A stretch of 64,000 bases of DNA, from assembly GCF_000002425.4 (NCBI RefSeq), contig NC_037273.1:2214904-2278903 (forward strand). Direction: 5' to 3'. A program made the translations under genes and the position numbers. The notes beneath the pieces were generated by a model. The model did no database searches. It saw nothing but the letters and a program-made list of their open reading frames with translations, and had not been told where the DNA came from. The DNA comes from Physcomitrium patens. Its lineage: Eukaryota; Streptophyta; Bryopsida; Funariales; Funariaceae. This document shows, piece by piece, positions 21,863 through 34,731 of the stretch. Numbering within the stretch: position 1 is the stretch's first letter; each line of letters opens with the position of its first letter.

Positions 21863-24542
21863 TCAGGACATAGAACTGTGTCTGACATGGTGAGGTTTGG
21901 TTCGACTCGCTGTGGTCCTCGGCATTGAATCGGTGCGGCCACAAGAGTATCGGCCCACATCAGGAGTGAACCTCGGCAGTGTATCAGGCGTAATGGGTGA
22001 TTTGGCTGGACGTCCAACACTCACAAGCTTGTCTGCAATCGGTGCGGTGTTTTCCTTCGCAGCGTGTCCACCGCTGGTTTTTCCGGAGGTTCGCAACTTC
22101 AGCTTCTGGAACGTCTTGCCAAACAAGCCAGTGGTTCGATTCATCGGCGTCAGATGGCTCATGCACCCGCCGGCAGTCGTACTACAGTTAGCCATCGCCA
22201 CGCCGCCTTCGTGTACAGCCGCCCTCTTCGGCATGTTCAGTTGGCCAGATCGGCAAATGTGCGCTTTTTCACTCACCGACTTGTTTGGCGAAACTTTTGA
22301 CTGGTGGGAGCTTGAAGTCTGCCGCAGAGGATCGTTTTGATTCTCCTCAGCGGCGTTAGCTTGTGATTTAAGTGTTTTGCGCATTCGGGTAAGCTCCGCC
22401 TCCAAGGTTCGCAACCTACTCTCTGTCACCTGATAGTCCACCTTCGGCGCCCCACTGCTACTAAGCTCCCCAACCGTGGCATTTTGGGATGATGACGAGG
22501 AAATCGCTTCGTCGATGTACAAATCTTTGTCACGAACCGAGGAGCCCAATGATCGGAACGAATCTTGAGAATAATCGTACGGGTGGCGGCGGCCTGAACT
22601 CCCAGCAGAAAGGCACATGGGGACTGGATCGGGTGGAGAGGGCCGGTGGCTGTGTCCGTGCGTCGAGAAGCCGCAGGGATGATCTCGGAAGGAGTGAGCT
22701 GCCGCTTCGAGGTGAGAATTGAGGACCGATCTCGTCTGGAGTTGCTGCACGATCATGGCTTGCACTATCATTCGCAGTGGCATCAGATCGTTTTGAACCG
22801 CGTGAGAACACGCCTTCTGAGAGAGTTTCTCGCAGTTTAGGGTTCGGCAGATAGCCAGCCGCTCCTCCTGCGTGGTGCAGGGGTGTGCCTGTGCGGGACC
22901 AAAATAGAGCGATTGCATAAAAAGGGATATACGTCACGTCAGCGACCGATTTCTGAAAGACAAGAAGGAAATTGAAGAGTACCTTGATATATGAGTGAAT
23001 GGCTTTATACACATGGTCGTGCTCCGGACGCATGTAGGGAGGAATCCTCTCAACGAGCTCTCCGAATCTACCTGGCGTTAGGCTCGTATGAAACGCAACC
23101 TCGGCCAGATACCCATCCCAGAGTTTGGCGGTCGCCGAGAGCATGGCCATGTGAGTCGATTTGACCTCTTCGAGTCCTCGAAACCGTGTGAGAAATAGCT
23201 TCAGAATTCGCTCCATGGATCCAAGCTCGCTCATGAAGATATAGCCGCTTTCTTTCTCCTTCTTCACAGGGATTAGCACGTCTTGCAGTGTCGCGTTCTC
23301 GAATTGTAATGCGATGCGAGTCTCCAATTGTATTCTGCATACAACACATTTCACATTAAAATCCATCACCCTGCCACGGAACCAAGTTATGACGGATATC
23401 AATTTTCAGTTGCTGCCCCATGTGCGTTACCTGCAGCTATCGTTTAAGGCACAAGAGAGGCCGCGTCGTAGAAGTGTGAAGAGGAAACCCATTGGAACAA
23501 CATTTCTTTCCAATGGCAACAATCCGACTACAGACTCGATCAACACGGACGGCTCCAAATTCGTTGTCGGAGGCTCCTTGAACCAGCTCTTTTTGGCACT
23601 ACCTTTGTGCGCCGAAACAGTCGAGTCAACCGCACCCTGCAACCCAACTATCCACCGATCGGCAAAAGCAGTGATCACCTGCCCTACGTAATTCTCTTGC
23701 ATCCCCTCCCTGCGAAGAGCTAGAATTAGATTGACAAACAAGCTCGGCGGGACCGCCACAAGGTCCTGGATCCACCAGTGGACGTACGAGGTCTGATAAT
23801 CTCCCTTTCTTCCTGGAATGGGGAGCTTTCTGGCAACGGGGTCGAGAAGCTCCATGCAAGCCATGAAGGCTAAGGCGTCAAGACACCGCCGCGCAATGCC
23901 AAGCTGCTCGGCATGTGGCGCTAGGCCCACGCAATGCTGTAGAACGACTAGGGTATCTTCCCAGCTCTGCAATGCTACCTGCGTAAGGTAAAGCTCGCTG
24001 CGTTGGCACAAGTTGGCTCTGCCATAATCTTCAGTCATCTGCAAGTAGTTCGCGATGCAACAGAGCTCAGCGATATTGGATGGCTCCATAAGGATCGTTG
24101 ATCCATAGCAGAAATTGCACAACAATTCAAAAACTGCCGGACCTCCCGGAACGTCGCTGGGCAGCGTGATCTCCTTCGCCTCCTTCAGCGCCCTCTTGAG
24201 ATATCCGCTTCTTGATACCAAAGGAAATTTGTGAAGGTGGAACACGCGATCCTGGAAGTGGATAGTGATTGTGGTGGGCAATCCCGTTGCGTCACACCAT
24301 ACTTTGACATTGCGTTGCAAGGCAAGCGAATTGTCGGGAGACAGGGCATCTTGGACATTTTCAGTTATCTCATGCTTTACATGGCGGGAGGAAGATTTCA
24401 ATGAATACAGCGCTACATCGTCTTCGGCGTTCGGCTGATCGTCCATGGAATCCTCCTCGAACGCTTCTATATGGCTCTCTTCCTTGTTCAACAAATGCCC
24501 TCTCACATTCTTCAACCCCATCACCTTGGGCGGTCTCTCCAT
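21863..24542 (-). CDS. BTB/POZ-NPH3 domain protein (NPH3/RPT2-like)
   Basis: Three exons on the minus strand, 23431-24542, 22983-23334 and 21863-22888, encode 829 residues, somewhat longer than typical NPH3 family members (about 600-750). The family is plant-specific. Members act as CUL3 substrate adaptors at the plasma membrane in phototropin, auxin or polarity signalling. The BTB domain spans about residues 78-174 (VFHLHKFPLVSRSGYLKR, then the LCNFCYG helix). The NPH3 domain runs from about 250 (WWIQDL) through exon 2 (RIALQFENATLQDVLIP, KLWDGYLAEVA, YKAIHSYIK) to about 548 in exon 3 (AHPCTTQEE, KACSHAVQNDLMPLR). A short coiled coil (RLRTLEAELTRMRKTLK) lies near 645-664. The basic C-terminus ends RHSSMS. 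Both introns (96 and 94 bp) are GT-AG and in frame. The start is the first in-frame ATG; a longer reading would need GTG. Which NPH3 subfamily is not certain. Confidence 0.93.
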
Positions 24543-26640
24543 AGCATTCGGAACTGTCACTTACAACGCCGAAAAAAAAAAAAAAATCAATCCTCAAATT
24601 CGCTACCAAGCCTTCAAAGACAGGACGATAGCCGTTGTGTCATAAACTGCAGTTATCAAAAGACTTCCGTGCAATCGACAGCTCACTTGCAATTTTTCTT
24701 GAACGTCGAGTGTCATTGCGCACCAAGCCTCATCGTGGACGTCCGGAGTATAACAGAATTCCCTCAAAACTCGATCACCCGTTGGTAAATCCGCAATTGA
24801 TATGCATCGCACGGTCACTATCAGAGCGCCTAATCTCTCACCGATGGAGAACTACGTCCAATGCGTGTGCTACGAAGCAGATGCAATCTACAGGGACCAA
24901 GCAACCCTAAGGTCATATGCAACCAGCTCAATCACAAATTACCACGCCGAACTCGCTGCAAGCTCACCCAAGCCTTGGGGTGAGCTCCAAAATTTCCAAA
25001 CCAGTCTGGCACAAGGATAGATACCGACTGCAAAAACTATTTCGCATTAAAAAACTCTTGTAATCTCGGTAGCGCAATTTCGTTGCGTCGCAGCTTCTAC
25101 CGGACAGACAGTCCAGCCCGACCTCGGTACTCGCGTGACGTTTCGGGTCCCTTCCTGCAGCAATATGCCTTTCAGCGAATTCACTTCCCAGCGTTGTCAA
25201 TGACAAGCTTGACGCCCGCATTATTTACAGCTGCGTCATTAACCTTTATGCCAGAGTGTCCTTTTCTGCCTTCGGGGGGATGGTGTAGCCGTGGTTGTGT
25301 CCGAAGGCAGCAAGTCTGACACGCGGAGGACCATGCCTCGTATCGCAGAATGGCAACCCTTACCATGTCAGAGGAGTGGTGTCACACAAATCGCAACCAG
25401 TGATTCTGGAATCTCCTCCAGCCTCGCACACTTCGAACACTTGTGTCTCAACGTCGAGTACTTGCAATAGATCAGGCGATCATTTCGAGAGGTGGGTCCC
25501 GCTGATCTGGCGGCCGCCTATTTCCTTACAGTTCCAATCAACTCCTAAATCATGAGACATCCAAAAACCGAGTACCCGTTGTATTGTACCCTCGAGGTAT
25601 TCTACTGTCCTCGATTGACTTCTGGAAAAATTCAGCTTAATGTAAGTTAACTAACTTTTATAATAGCTGGAAGAATGGAACCTCCCTATCAGAGAAGTGG
25701 GGAATGGAGAAATCTGTCACAAATGATGGAATAAATAATTGTTTGAAATCGATGAAAATAGTTACAAGACGCTTGAACTTTTTACTAGCGCGGTGTCTTT
25801 TAGGTTTACGCTCTTAGAATTAATACCGTTTGCTAAGTCTTGACATTGATCAGAATGTGAACAAACACGCATCAATTGGTCACCAGGATTATTGAATGCC
25901 ATCGTTGTGGCCTATTAACAAAATCCGCTAGCGACACAGAACCAACAGAATCAAGTTACAAACTAATGGTGCCAACTTCGAAAAAACGACAAGACCCTGG
26001 AGGTGACGAATTGAAATCTAGACCACCTTCAAGGCGCTTCAATGGCGGCAGTAAAAGCCCATCTAACTGCCGGACTTGAATGGGGGCTACCTGCATGGAA
26101 GGTACAACACTGCAACTATCGAGGTGTGTGGTGGTGACTCACACACACACACCAGTACCCTCTGTTCAAATCCTCACCCTCTACACCTCACCCACAATTC
26201 TCAGTTCGTCTTGTTCGGTGTTACAGTGCTCTTGTTCAACGAACTCTGGCTCCTCCTGCACAGCAAGAGCCTCCTCTTTCATCTCAGTTCTGTTCTGCTC
26301 CGTTCTGTTCTGCGATGGAACAGTATGTTGTTGTGTTGTGTGGGTTTTGTTTAAGCCCAACCATTCCTCCCTCTTTCTCCACTTGTGCAGGCAGACTGTG
26401 TCTGAGGGTGGATCAGCGTGCCTGGCTCTCTTCTGCATGGCTCACTGACTGACTGCTCTCCTGCGTGCCTGCGCAGGCTTCGATGGAACCTGAGCGACGT
26501 GATCTCGCAGCGTGATCTTGGACGTGAAGGCTTCAAGTGAGGTGGTCTGCAGCTCCACAGGCAGCCGCCCTGCCTCCACTTCCATGCTCCCCTATACTTC
26601 TCCCCCAAGTACAGACCCCATATTCTATTAATCTAGACCT
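24543..26640 (-). promoter_or_regulatory. Upstream region of the NPH3-like gene
   Basis: About 2 kb of GC-richer sequence upstream of the minus-strand start, ending where AT-rich DNA resumes near 26600. Short frames occur on both strands without a recognisable family. It is most simply promoter and 5' leader, possibly with a leader intron, but I cannot mark a transcription start. It contains a CA microsatellite (26138-26150) and TTCTGTTCTGCTCCGTTCTG-type repeats at about 26286-26316. Confidence 0.4.
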
Positions 26641-28767
26641 TGTCTATGTAGATTATTGTTGCCGAAACCTGCCAAATCTACAGCACAGTGAGACTGTGAA
26701 AGGAAGAATTTTACAGGATTTTATGTGTAAACTGAACAAAAACGCATTTGATAAGGAATTTCTATTCAGTTACAACGATGATGTTTTTCTTATAAGAATA
26801 TGTTCCTTTTCTGTGGGCGTTTATTTCTTTTTATTTATTTTTCTTAGAAACTCTAATTTTGTGTTAGATTTTTTGAAAGAGGTAGCAATGAATGATGTTC
26901 AAAACAAGATGTGGTTGGTGTTTTTTACACAACATGAAATTTGACCACGTTAACAGTTGAAGAATCTTTTATGGAAAGGAATTTGGTGGTCCTCAAACTA
27001 TATATATATATATATATATATGTATTATAATGCATGATTCTAAATATATGTATAAAAAATTGTGATAAAAATATTTATATTGCTTCAAAAAAATTTAAAA
27101 TTCAAGATACTTTTGAAAATATTGTATTACATCCAAACTTTTGTAAGACAAAATTTGAGACAGAATTTCAAGATTTAAAATACAATTATAAATATATATA
27201 TAAAAAAATTAATATATAAGTATTATCAATAAGAATTTTTTTATTTTATAACAATCACAAAACTTAATTAAATAATTAAATAGTAAGATGAATTTTAAAA
27301 TAATAATGAGACTTAGTCATGGCTAGTCACATATTATTAAAAATATATTAATACTGTTTTATTTCATAATTAGTAATATTTAATTTAAGATATTAAATAG
27401 ATTTATTTATTAATTAACTTATAAAACCACAACAAAAGTTGCTGCAAATATTTTATTTAGTTTTGAAGTATGTAAAAGAAAACCAATATTGACAAAATAT
27501 TTAGAATGCTGTAAGAGTGTAAGAGTTAGAAGAAAATTCAAAACTGACATAGATATATTAAAAAAAATATATTATAATTATTATTAAGTAGTAATTATTA
27601 TTAGTTATACTTTTTTTTTTTTGGTGATGCACGAAATGATTCACAATTTAGAAATAGTTTAGGTTACAGATGTCTCTTTTCAACATTATTTGTGGTTAGT
27701 TTTAATCTTTCATCAACCATGCAAGTTTGTTTGATTAATTTGAATTAAGATTTGATTCTCATTTGATAGAGAAGAAACAACAAAGTGAACGCAAACCACA
27801 TTAATATTGGAAAATATTAATATGAAATAGTAGTATTTAGAATTTTAAAGGTTTCAATTCCAACTATGCAAATTCAAAATTAACACAGTTGTTGCAACTT
27901 CTACAAAATAAGTTGCACTATTATTTACACATTTTTTCTAAGCTATTTTTATCTTCTAGAAGTTGTATGCTGGCTTCTTTACTTTCTAAGAATGAAAAAG
28001 AAGTGCATATATTACAATACTTAGCAACAACCATCTAAAAATACAAGTTTGTGTTCTTAAATACTAAGGTAAAATTACTACAGTACCACCTTCATTTCTA
28101 TGTGTTGAAATTTCTTTAACAGCATTGCTACTAACGATAAAAAGTTATGCTAACTATTCATCAGTTAACAAATTATTTTCCGTTGAATTTATAAAAAGAT
28201 TAAAGTTGAGAACTAATGAAACTAAGTACTAGAACTTCTGAGAAAATTGAACCTTCATTAAATAAAAATTATTTTCATGGTACAACTTTTTAAAGTTTAT
28301 TAAGTTTCGGTCAATAAATTATTTTATATTTCAATGAAACCTATTAATATATTATATTTTGAATAATTTTAATTATGTAAAAATTTAAGTCTCTAGAATA
28401 AAAATAAAATAAAATAAAATAAACCTTTTATAGATTTTATCAAATACAACTTTGGAACAAATATGGGGCAACACAATACTTCCATTGCTACCAAAATAGT
28501 TATTTATTTATTAATTGATAGAAACAAGATATAAATAGGAAAATAAAAATAAAAATCATTCTCTATGGAATGTAAAGCTCAGTTATAAGAATAAGTGAAA
28601 CATACAATACATAAAAATCTATCTTCTATCCTATTACTATAAAATATAAAAACTATAAATAAAATATTAGAAAACTTAATAAATTTTATGAAATATTCAA
28701 TATCATAAAATATCATAAAATCAATAATTAGAACAATAAGGAATTAAAAGACAAGATAGAAGATACT

Positions 28768-28807
<40 letters not shown>

Positions 28808-29479
28808 ATGAATTTTGATTTAAATCACTTACATATTTTTGAACATGAATGTGACTATAATTATATTTTGTAGGCACTATTTTGGATACATTTTATCAAT
28901 ACATAATAATATAGTCTTTTGTTTTAAATTAATCAATGTGCAATCGTGTTTAGTATTTTTTTTTTTAAAGATTGGCTAACCACCTTCAAAATGATATTAA
29001 ATTTAAAGACAGAAATTATTATCATTTTCTCCTCTTTTTTTTTTCCAAAAAATTGTAGATATATGCATTGGTGCAGCAAAGATTTTATAAACACTACTTA
29101 AGATTATAATAAGCCAAACTACATAAAACCATATTATTGTAAATAAAGAAAGTTAGTAACAATTAAAAAATTATAAAGAATAAAATATTCTTTGACTAAG
29201 TATTGTAGATGTTTATATTCTTGAGTTTTAAAAATACAATATATTTTAGGTTTACTTCTCATTTGTCTTCTATTATAATGAATATCTTTAAAATCCAATT
29301 GAAACAAATATAATAGTTTTAGCAAAAACCTCAAACCTTAGGATTTAAGTTTAAAATTTATGTAATGGATACAAATTGTATAGTATTTGGTATTTGTAAA
29401 TATTTTAATTAAAGTGTCTTATGCTCATTTAATTAAAAATATAAAAATAAACATAAAACCTACCCATAGATATTAATGA

Positions 29480-29517
<38 letters not shown>

Positions 29518-29725
29518 ATAACAGATATTTGCATGATTTTACAAATTAAAGATACAGAAAATAACACATAAATAGTTTTAGAGTAGTCATTGTATTTTTT
29601 GATCTTTATATTGCTAAATATAAAGTTTGTTCAATTGTAATTTGTATAAGATACTTCTATCAAAATATCTATAAGAGATACTATAAAATATAAGAGGTAT
29701 ATACCAATATGTCTACAAGAGGTAT
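26641..29725. other. AT-rich intergenic DNA
   Basis: No gene recognised on either strand. (AT)n arrays lie at about 27000-27021 and 28771-28802, and a run of about 26 T at 29488-29513. The plus-strand frame 26537-26944 spans the composition boundary and shows no family. Confidence 0.65.
28771..28802. repeat. (AT)n microsatellite
   Basis: About 16 TA units. Confidence 0.95.
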
Positions 29726-29897
29726 AAATTGCTGGGTAGATACCTCTCCATTCATATATCATGCACTCCTACACACACTTAGTAATTTTTATATTTATAC
29801 TAAAATATTTTAGAATAAATATAAAATAAATTATATATATGTATAATTATATTAATTTATTTATAAATCGTTTTTAAATTTAATCAAAAAATGAAAA

Positions 29898-29928
<31 letters not shown>

Positions 29929-30112
29929 CAAAAAACAAAATACTATAAGCCAATGTATACAAATCTTCTATTGTAAATTCATTCTAAAAACTTTTGGTAT
30001 GAAGAAGAGCTTTATTGTGTATATGTGGGAGTGTATGGCATAAGAAGATGTATACACAATTAAAAAAGAGGGTGTCCATGTACTAAAAAAGAAATGCCCA
30101 CATAGTGGTTTC
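29726..30112. mobile_element. MITE-like element, family 1, copy C
   Basis: The left end reads AATTGCTGGGTAGATACCTC; the right end reads GAGGGTGTCCATG with GCCCACATAGTGG outside it. The ends pair as an imperfect inverted repeat and match the copies at 3031 and 15101. The interior contains an (AAAAC)n stretch at about 29900-29940. This copy is the most diverged of the three. Confidence 0.5.
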
Positions 30113-30276
30113 CTTTAATAGTGATGACTTTGTAAAACCTTGTATAATTAGGTGCTAATAAAGAAGATTCTAATGGAATTTTTTAATATTTGAATACATG
30201 TTATATTTTATTGTATAAAACAAGATAGAGAGCATTTAAGTTTAGGTTTCAAGATAGAAGCTACATTATCAAGTTA

Positions 30277-30633
30277 TATCAAGGACATATACTAGGAAGT
30301 TGTAGAAGATTTTAGAAGGTTCTATAGAAGCTTTGTAGTTTGTAGAAGCTACTTCAGAAGTTTTCAAGCTTCCTAGCTGCTTAAGAAGCTTCTTAGCTTG
30401 TGGAAGTTGCTTGAAAAACTACCTAACTCGTAGAAGCTATTTGAGAAGCTTCATAGCTTGTAGTATATATAAGAGCCAAAACTGAGGGGATCCTCAATCT
30501 CGACAACACATCTCTTCGAGCTCTAACTCACCTCTCTATTGTTGTTCTTGTACTCATCTGATTAATCTAGTTCTTACCAATTCTTCTTGAGCTTCTTGTT
30601 TAGATTTTCAATCAATATTCTAAATTCATGACA
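30277..30633 (+). repeat. 5' LTR of element A
   Basis: A 357-bp terminal repeat matching 39178-39536. It starts TATCAAGGACATA (the 3' copy has TGTCAAGGACATA) and ends ATTCATGACA. A TATA box TATATATAAG lies at 30464-30473. The U3 part has degenerate 30-bp repeats around 30340-30460. Confidence 0.95.
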
Positions 30634-30660
30634 GTTTTTCAAGACTACACTCATCTTTCA

Positions 30661-30669
30661 TATCAGAAC
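30661..30669 (+). promoter_or_regulatory. Possible primer-binding site, initiator-tRNA-Met type
   Basis: TATCAGAAC resembles the core of the plant initiator Met tRNA primer-binding site. It begins 27 bases after the LTR end instead of directly beside it, which is unusual and lowers confidence. Confidence 0.3.
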
Positions 30670-30910
30670 TAGTTCCTTCTTGTTAGAGTGTGGATTATCC
30701 CTCTACTTGAGGGTACTGGCATTTTAGAGGTTGCGGATTACCCTCCTCTAAACTGATATTTCTTCTATTATAATATTGGACTCTTATCTTTCTTGGAGAG
30801 AGTGGATTATCTCTCTTCTTGAAGGTTTTCAGGCATTTTAGAGGTTGTAAAGAACCCTCTTTTAAACCAATACTGCCTTCTTGTAGAGTCATTTCTTTCC
30901 TTTTCTTAGA

Positions 30911-31801
30911 ATGGTCAGAGGTCAAGATATTAGTATGACTAAAATTTTGAAGTCCAAGTTGGGTGCCATTATGAATGTTCTTGCTACGTTATCACAAAGA
31001 ACTGTAGAGATTGAAGGAATCATTGCAAGACTTCATAATGATAGAGCATCTGGGATGGCACAATCAAGGATTCACCAGCCTCAAGCTTTAGTACCAAGAG
31101 AAGCAGCTTTGCCTCTAGTTCAACAAGGACCATTGGTCTTACAACAAAAGGAGTCCCAAATTTACCTTCCAAATAAGTTTGATGGTACGCGTTCCAAGTT
31201 TTGAGGTTTTATCAATCAAATTAGATTGATAACAGCTTTATAGCTTGAACGCTATCCGACGGAGGAGTCACGTGTTGGACTGGTTGGAACTTTGTTCACG
31301 AGACAAGCTCTATCATGATTTGCTCCTTTGTTTGAGAAAGGATCGTCAATTTTGAATAACTTTGAAACTTTTTTGGAGGCGTTTGCAAAAGAATTTGGTG
31401 AACATGATAAGGTGCGATGGATTACAACAAAGATTTGATTACTATGACAAGGAGCATGCTCTGCATCAGTCTACGCATCAAATTTTAAACAATTAGCGTG
31501 CAACATGAAGTGGGACGAGGAAGCATTGATGATTCAATTTTATTGGAGCTTGAGGGACAACATGAAGGATTTGTTATTATCTCTTCCCGATCTGCAAATG
31601 CTCAATGAAGCCATTAGCCAAGCTGTGAAGTGCGATAACCTCATATTCCAACATCACTAAGACCAACACTCAAGACAACATACGGCTCATTATGCTCCAA
31701 TTATATTAGCAAGCAGCTTGAATTCACGTGCAGAGGTGGAAGACATGCAAATTGATGTAATACATATCATATCCCTAATTCTAGAAGAAAACAAGTGACG
31801 T
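30911..31801 (+). pseudogene. gag of element A, N-terminal part, broken
   Basis: It opens with ATG at 30911 and a helical N-terminal region, then enters the typical plant gypsy gag core (KFDGTRSKF, later FLEAFAKEFGEHDK). Premature stops occur at 31202-31204, near 31232 and at 31316-31318, plus phase changes. The reading frame is cut by the LTR insertion starting at 31802. The protein would package element RNA; here it is not functional. Confidence 0.85.
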
Positions 31802-33126
31802 TGTAGTGATGTAATATGACTATATAGTGAAATTAGAATCAAAATTGAATTTCTAGTTAATATCTAATTATCTTAGTTTAATTATAATTTGAGGTATCTA
31901 AACATTACTTTTGTAAAAGCCTCTTAGGTTATTTTCTTATCTTAATAATTAGTAGGTTGAAGGTTAGTTGGTAATTTTACCTTCTACATTGTAGAGACTC
32001 TTCTATTACTTTAGAAAGATCATAAATTGATGAAATCGGATTAGAAGAGGTAAATAATTAGAATATTTGGTACTAAGGTTAAGTTAAGAATAGGATTGGG
32101 CCAAAAAATCCTTAGGATAGGATAGATTGATATCCGGGGGTCGACCGTTTGTGAGACAGGGTCAAAATCAGACCTCTAGCCACTAAAACGACGGCATAGG
32201 ACAAAATAGATTTTTCATTTGAAGATTGGAGATTAGGATTTGAAAGTTAGCTTGAAGTTCATTCCAAAGACTTAAGAATTATTTTGAGAGGATTTTGGAG
32301 GACTTAGCAATTTTTGTTCAAAGTTAGGGTTTGTATCAATGATTTGGGTTTTATATAATTTAATTAGGGCTAGCAATTTTTACTAGTTCGTATAATTAGT
32401 ATGACATCTATGGTTAAAAATTTGATATTGATTGGATTATTAGGTGTGCTAAGTTGATACAAAATTTTGTGATAATCTAACGGCCTAGTTTAGAGATATT
32501 TAGTTTTTAGGACAAGAGGGTTTCAAAAGGTGGCAATTTGAGGTTGGGTAGGATTTCTATGATGTCTCAAGATCTATCAATCGGATTAAGGTGAAAATTG
32601 GCATGGTCTTGGAGGACTTGAAGATCAAGCTATACACCAATTTTGAAACAAAGTTAATGAATGATGAAAGAAAAAACATTGTTGGAATTTTTGCTTCACT
32701 TTTCAAGTTGGCGGCCAAGTGACAGTGGTGCAATTTTTGGAGGTTTTCTTATAATCTGTAAGTTGGATTGAGCTAAAAAAATCTTGAACATTTAGAAGAC
32801 TTGAATTGACAATTGTATGCAAAATTCCATATCAAGTAGACAGTTGAATTGGATGTTACAACTTTTTAAAGCTCATTGATTAGAATTGGGGTTTACAAGA
32901 AAAATCTAAATTGCTTAAATATGAAAGTAACAAGGTAATTGGGATTTATGTATGGTTAAAACTACTAAGAAGAGTGTTTAAAGCACTTTTGAATTGAAAT
33001 TCAGATTATATTCTTCTCGCATGGATGAAACCTATTAGGACTTCTTGGCTACTTTTGAAACATAATCTTACCTTCCACAGCTAAGTGCCCAGTGCATTCC
33101 TGAGCAAAATAACATGTAGTACGACA
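31802..33126 (+). mobile_element. Solo-LTR-like insertion of family B, copy 1
   Basis: About 1.3 kb with no coding frame sits between the gag core and the gag zinc knuckle of element A. It starts TGTAGTGATGTAATATGAC and ends TACGACA. It aligns along most of its length with the second insertion at 34732-36608; shared phrases include ATAATCTAACGG/TTAATCTAACGG and CAGTGCATTC. Its first bases also resemble those at 255. Short termini TG...CA and the lack of genes fit a solo LTR. A 4-bp ACGT/ATGT pair at the edges may be a decayed target duplication. Confidence 0.7.
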
Positions 33127-33300
33127 ATGTATGGAGGAAGGACTATGCTTGTTTTACAGTGAAGAAGGCTACAGAGATGAAAACTATCCCAAGAAGTAAA
33201 CTCGATGCATTGTCAGGACTAGAGGCACATTTGTTCACAAAAACGAGGATGCCTAGCCACTATAAAGATGGTGCAGCTGGATAATTCAATATCACAACAA
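33127..33300 (+). pseudogene. gag zinc-knuckle region of element A, broken
   Basis: Resumption of gag after the inserted LTR. A frame can be read through a decayed CCHC zinc knuckle at about 33148-33195 in which the second Cys, the His and the last Cys are all Tyr codons (TAC/TAT), each one G-to-A step from the normal codon. Stops occur in the flanking sequence. Confidence 0.6.
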
Positions 33301-33369
33301 GAATCAAGTCCCTCTCTTTCTGCTTAGCCTGCCTATTGTTTTACCAATCCTCTATCTTTTGGCCCTCAA

Positions 33370-33690
33370 AAATTAAAAACCTTAGCGTTATTAGATTCAA
33401 GAACATCTCTTTACTTTTTAGACGAAAAATTTGCTAAGTGTCACAAGATTCCTCTAGTATGAATACCTAAACCTGTTCAAGTAGAAGTAATAGATGGACA
33501 ATCATTATTGTCTCGTAGTGCCACCCATGAATCAAAATATAGAGATGTGACGTTTAAAGACCATAGTAGTTATATTATTTTTGATATTATTAAAACCTCG
33601 TCAAACCTTATTATTCTTGGTCTATCTTGGTTAGAAATGCATAATCCATCCATAGATTGGAGGTTACAAAAGATGACATTTTATATATAA
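33370..33690 (+). pseudogene. Aspartic protease of element A, broken
   Basis: A retropepsin-like segment with LLDSRTSLYF at the active-site position, a central strand region and the motif ILGLSWLEMHNPSIDW typical of plant gypsy proteases. The catalytic Asp-Ser-Gly reads Asp-Ser-Arg. Stops lie between this motif and the frame beginning at 33508. It would process the polyprotein; here it is inactive. Confidence 0.8.
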
Positions 33691-33809
33691 CATTCCGAGA
33701 GTAAGCTTGTTAAAAGATCACGAATCAAAAAACCTTTATTTATTGGAGCAAGAGCGTTTGTAACATCATCTAAGGAAGGCACACCGTTTGTCATTTATGC
33801 GACTCCAAC

Positions 33810-34731
33810 TAACGGAGAGAAGATTTTGATAGCAAATATACCAAAGCAATATAAGGATTTTGAAGACGTATTTCAAAAGAAGAATATCGACATGCTACCG
33901 GAGCATCGACTATACGATTGTGCCATAGACTTGCAAGAAGGAGCACAACCACCTTTTGGCCCAATCTATAATTTATTGCAAACAGAGTTAGTGGAGTTGC
34001 GGAAGTACATTGACAAAAATCTAGCCAAGAACTTCATTCGTCATTCGAAGTTGCTAACTGGGGCACTAATCTTATTTGTGAAGAAAAAAGATGGCTCATT
34101 GCGGATGTGCGTGGATTATTGAGGTCTCAAGAAGGTGACAAAGAATAATTGTTATCCATTATCCTTGATATCAGGTCTTCTAGAGCAATTTGGGCATGCA
34201 AGGATCTTTACAAAGTTTGATCTAAGGGGAGCTTACAACCTCGTACGAATCAAAGAAAGAGACGAATGGAAGATAAATTTTCGTACAAGATATGGCCATT
34301 TTGAATATAATATCATGCCTTTTAGTCTTACCAATGTTTTAGCGGTCTTTCAACATATCATGAATGACATCTTTCGGAAGCACCTTGATGATTTTGTTGT
34401 CATCTATCTAGATGATAATTTGATATTTTCCAAGAACGTAGAAGAGCATGAGAAACACGTTTGTTTGGTCCTTGAAAAACTCCACGAGCGAGGACTTTAC
34501 GGTAAGTTGAAGAAGTGTTTATTTAACCAAACAGAGATGGAATTTTTGAGATTCATTGCAACTACGGAAGGCTTGAATATGGATTCTAAGAAGGTGGAAG
34601 CAATCGTATCATGGGAAGTTCCAAAGTCGATTAGAGATGTATAATGCTTTCATGGCTTTGCTAACTTCTATTGGATCTTCATCAAGAATTATTTTCAAGT
34701 TGCTGCTCCATTCACTCGGTTGACGTTATCG
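33810..34731 (+). pseudogene. Reverse transcriptase of element A, broken
   Basis: A long, well-preserved RT. It includes LPEHRLYDCAIDL at the N-terminus, LFVKKKDGSLRMCVDY, the FTKFDLRGAYN motif carrying the first catalytic Asp, and IYLDDNLIFS carrying the catalytic YLDD pair. A stop at 34120-34122 follows VDY, and another lies at 34642-34644. The thumb/connection is cut by the insertion at 34732. It is the best-preserved domain of the element. Confidence 0.9.

Noticed and set aside
21897..22340. 147-codon plus-strand frame opposite the NPH3-like gene
   Set aside because: It is a shadow of the well-supported minus-strand exon 3 and matches no family.
24543..24560. Six-codon N-terminal extension of the NPH3-like protein
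   Set aside because: It begins with GTG; the first in-frame ATG is at 24542.
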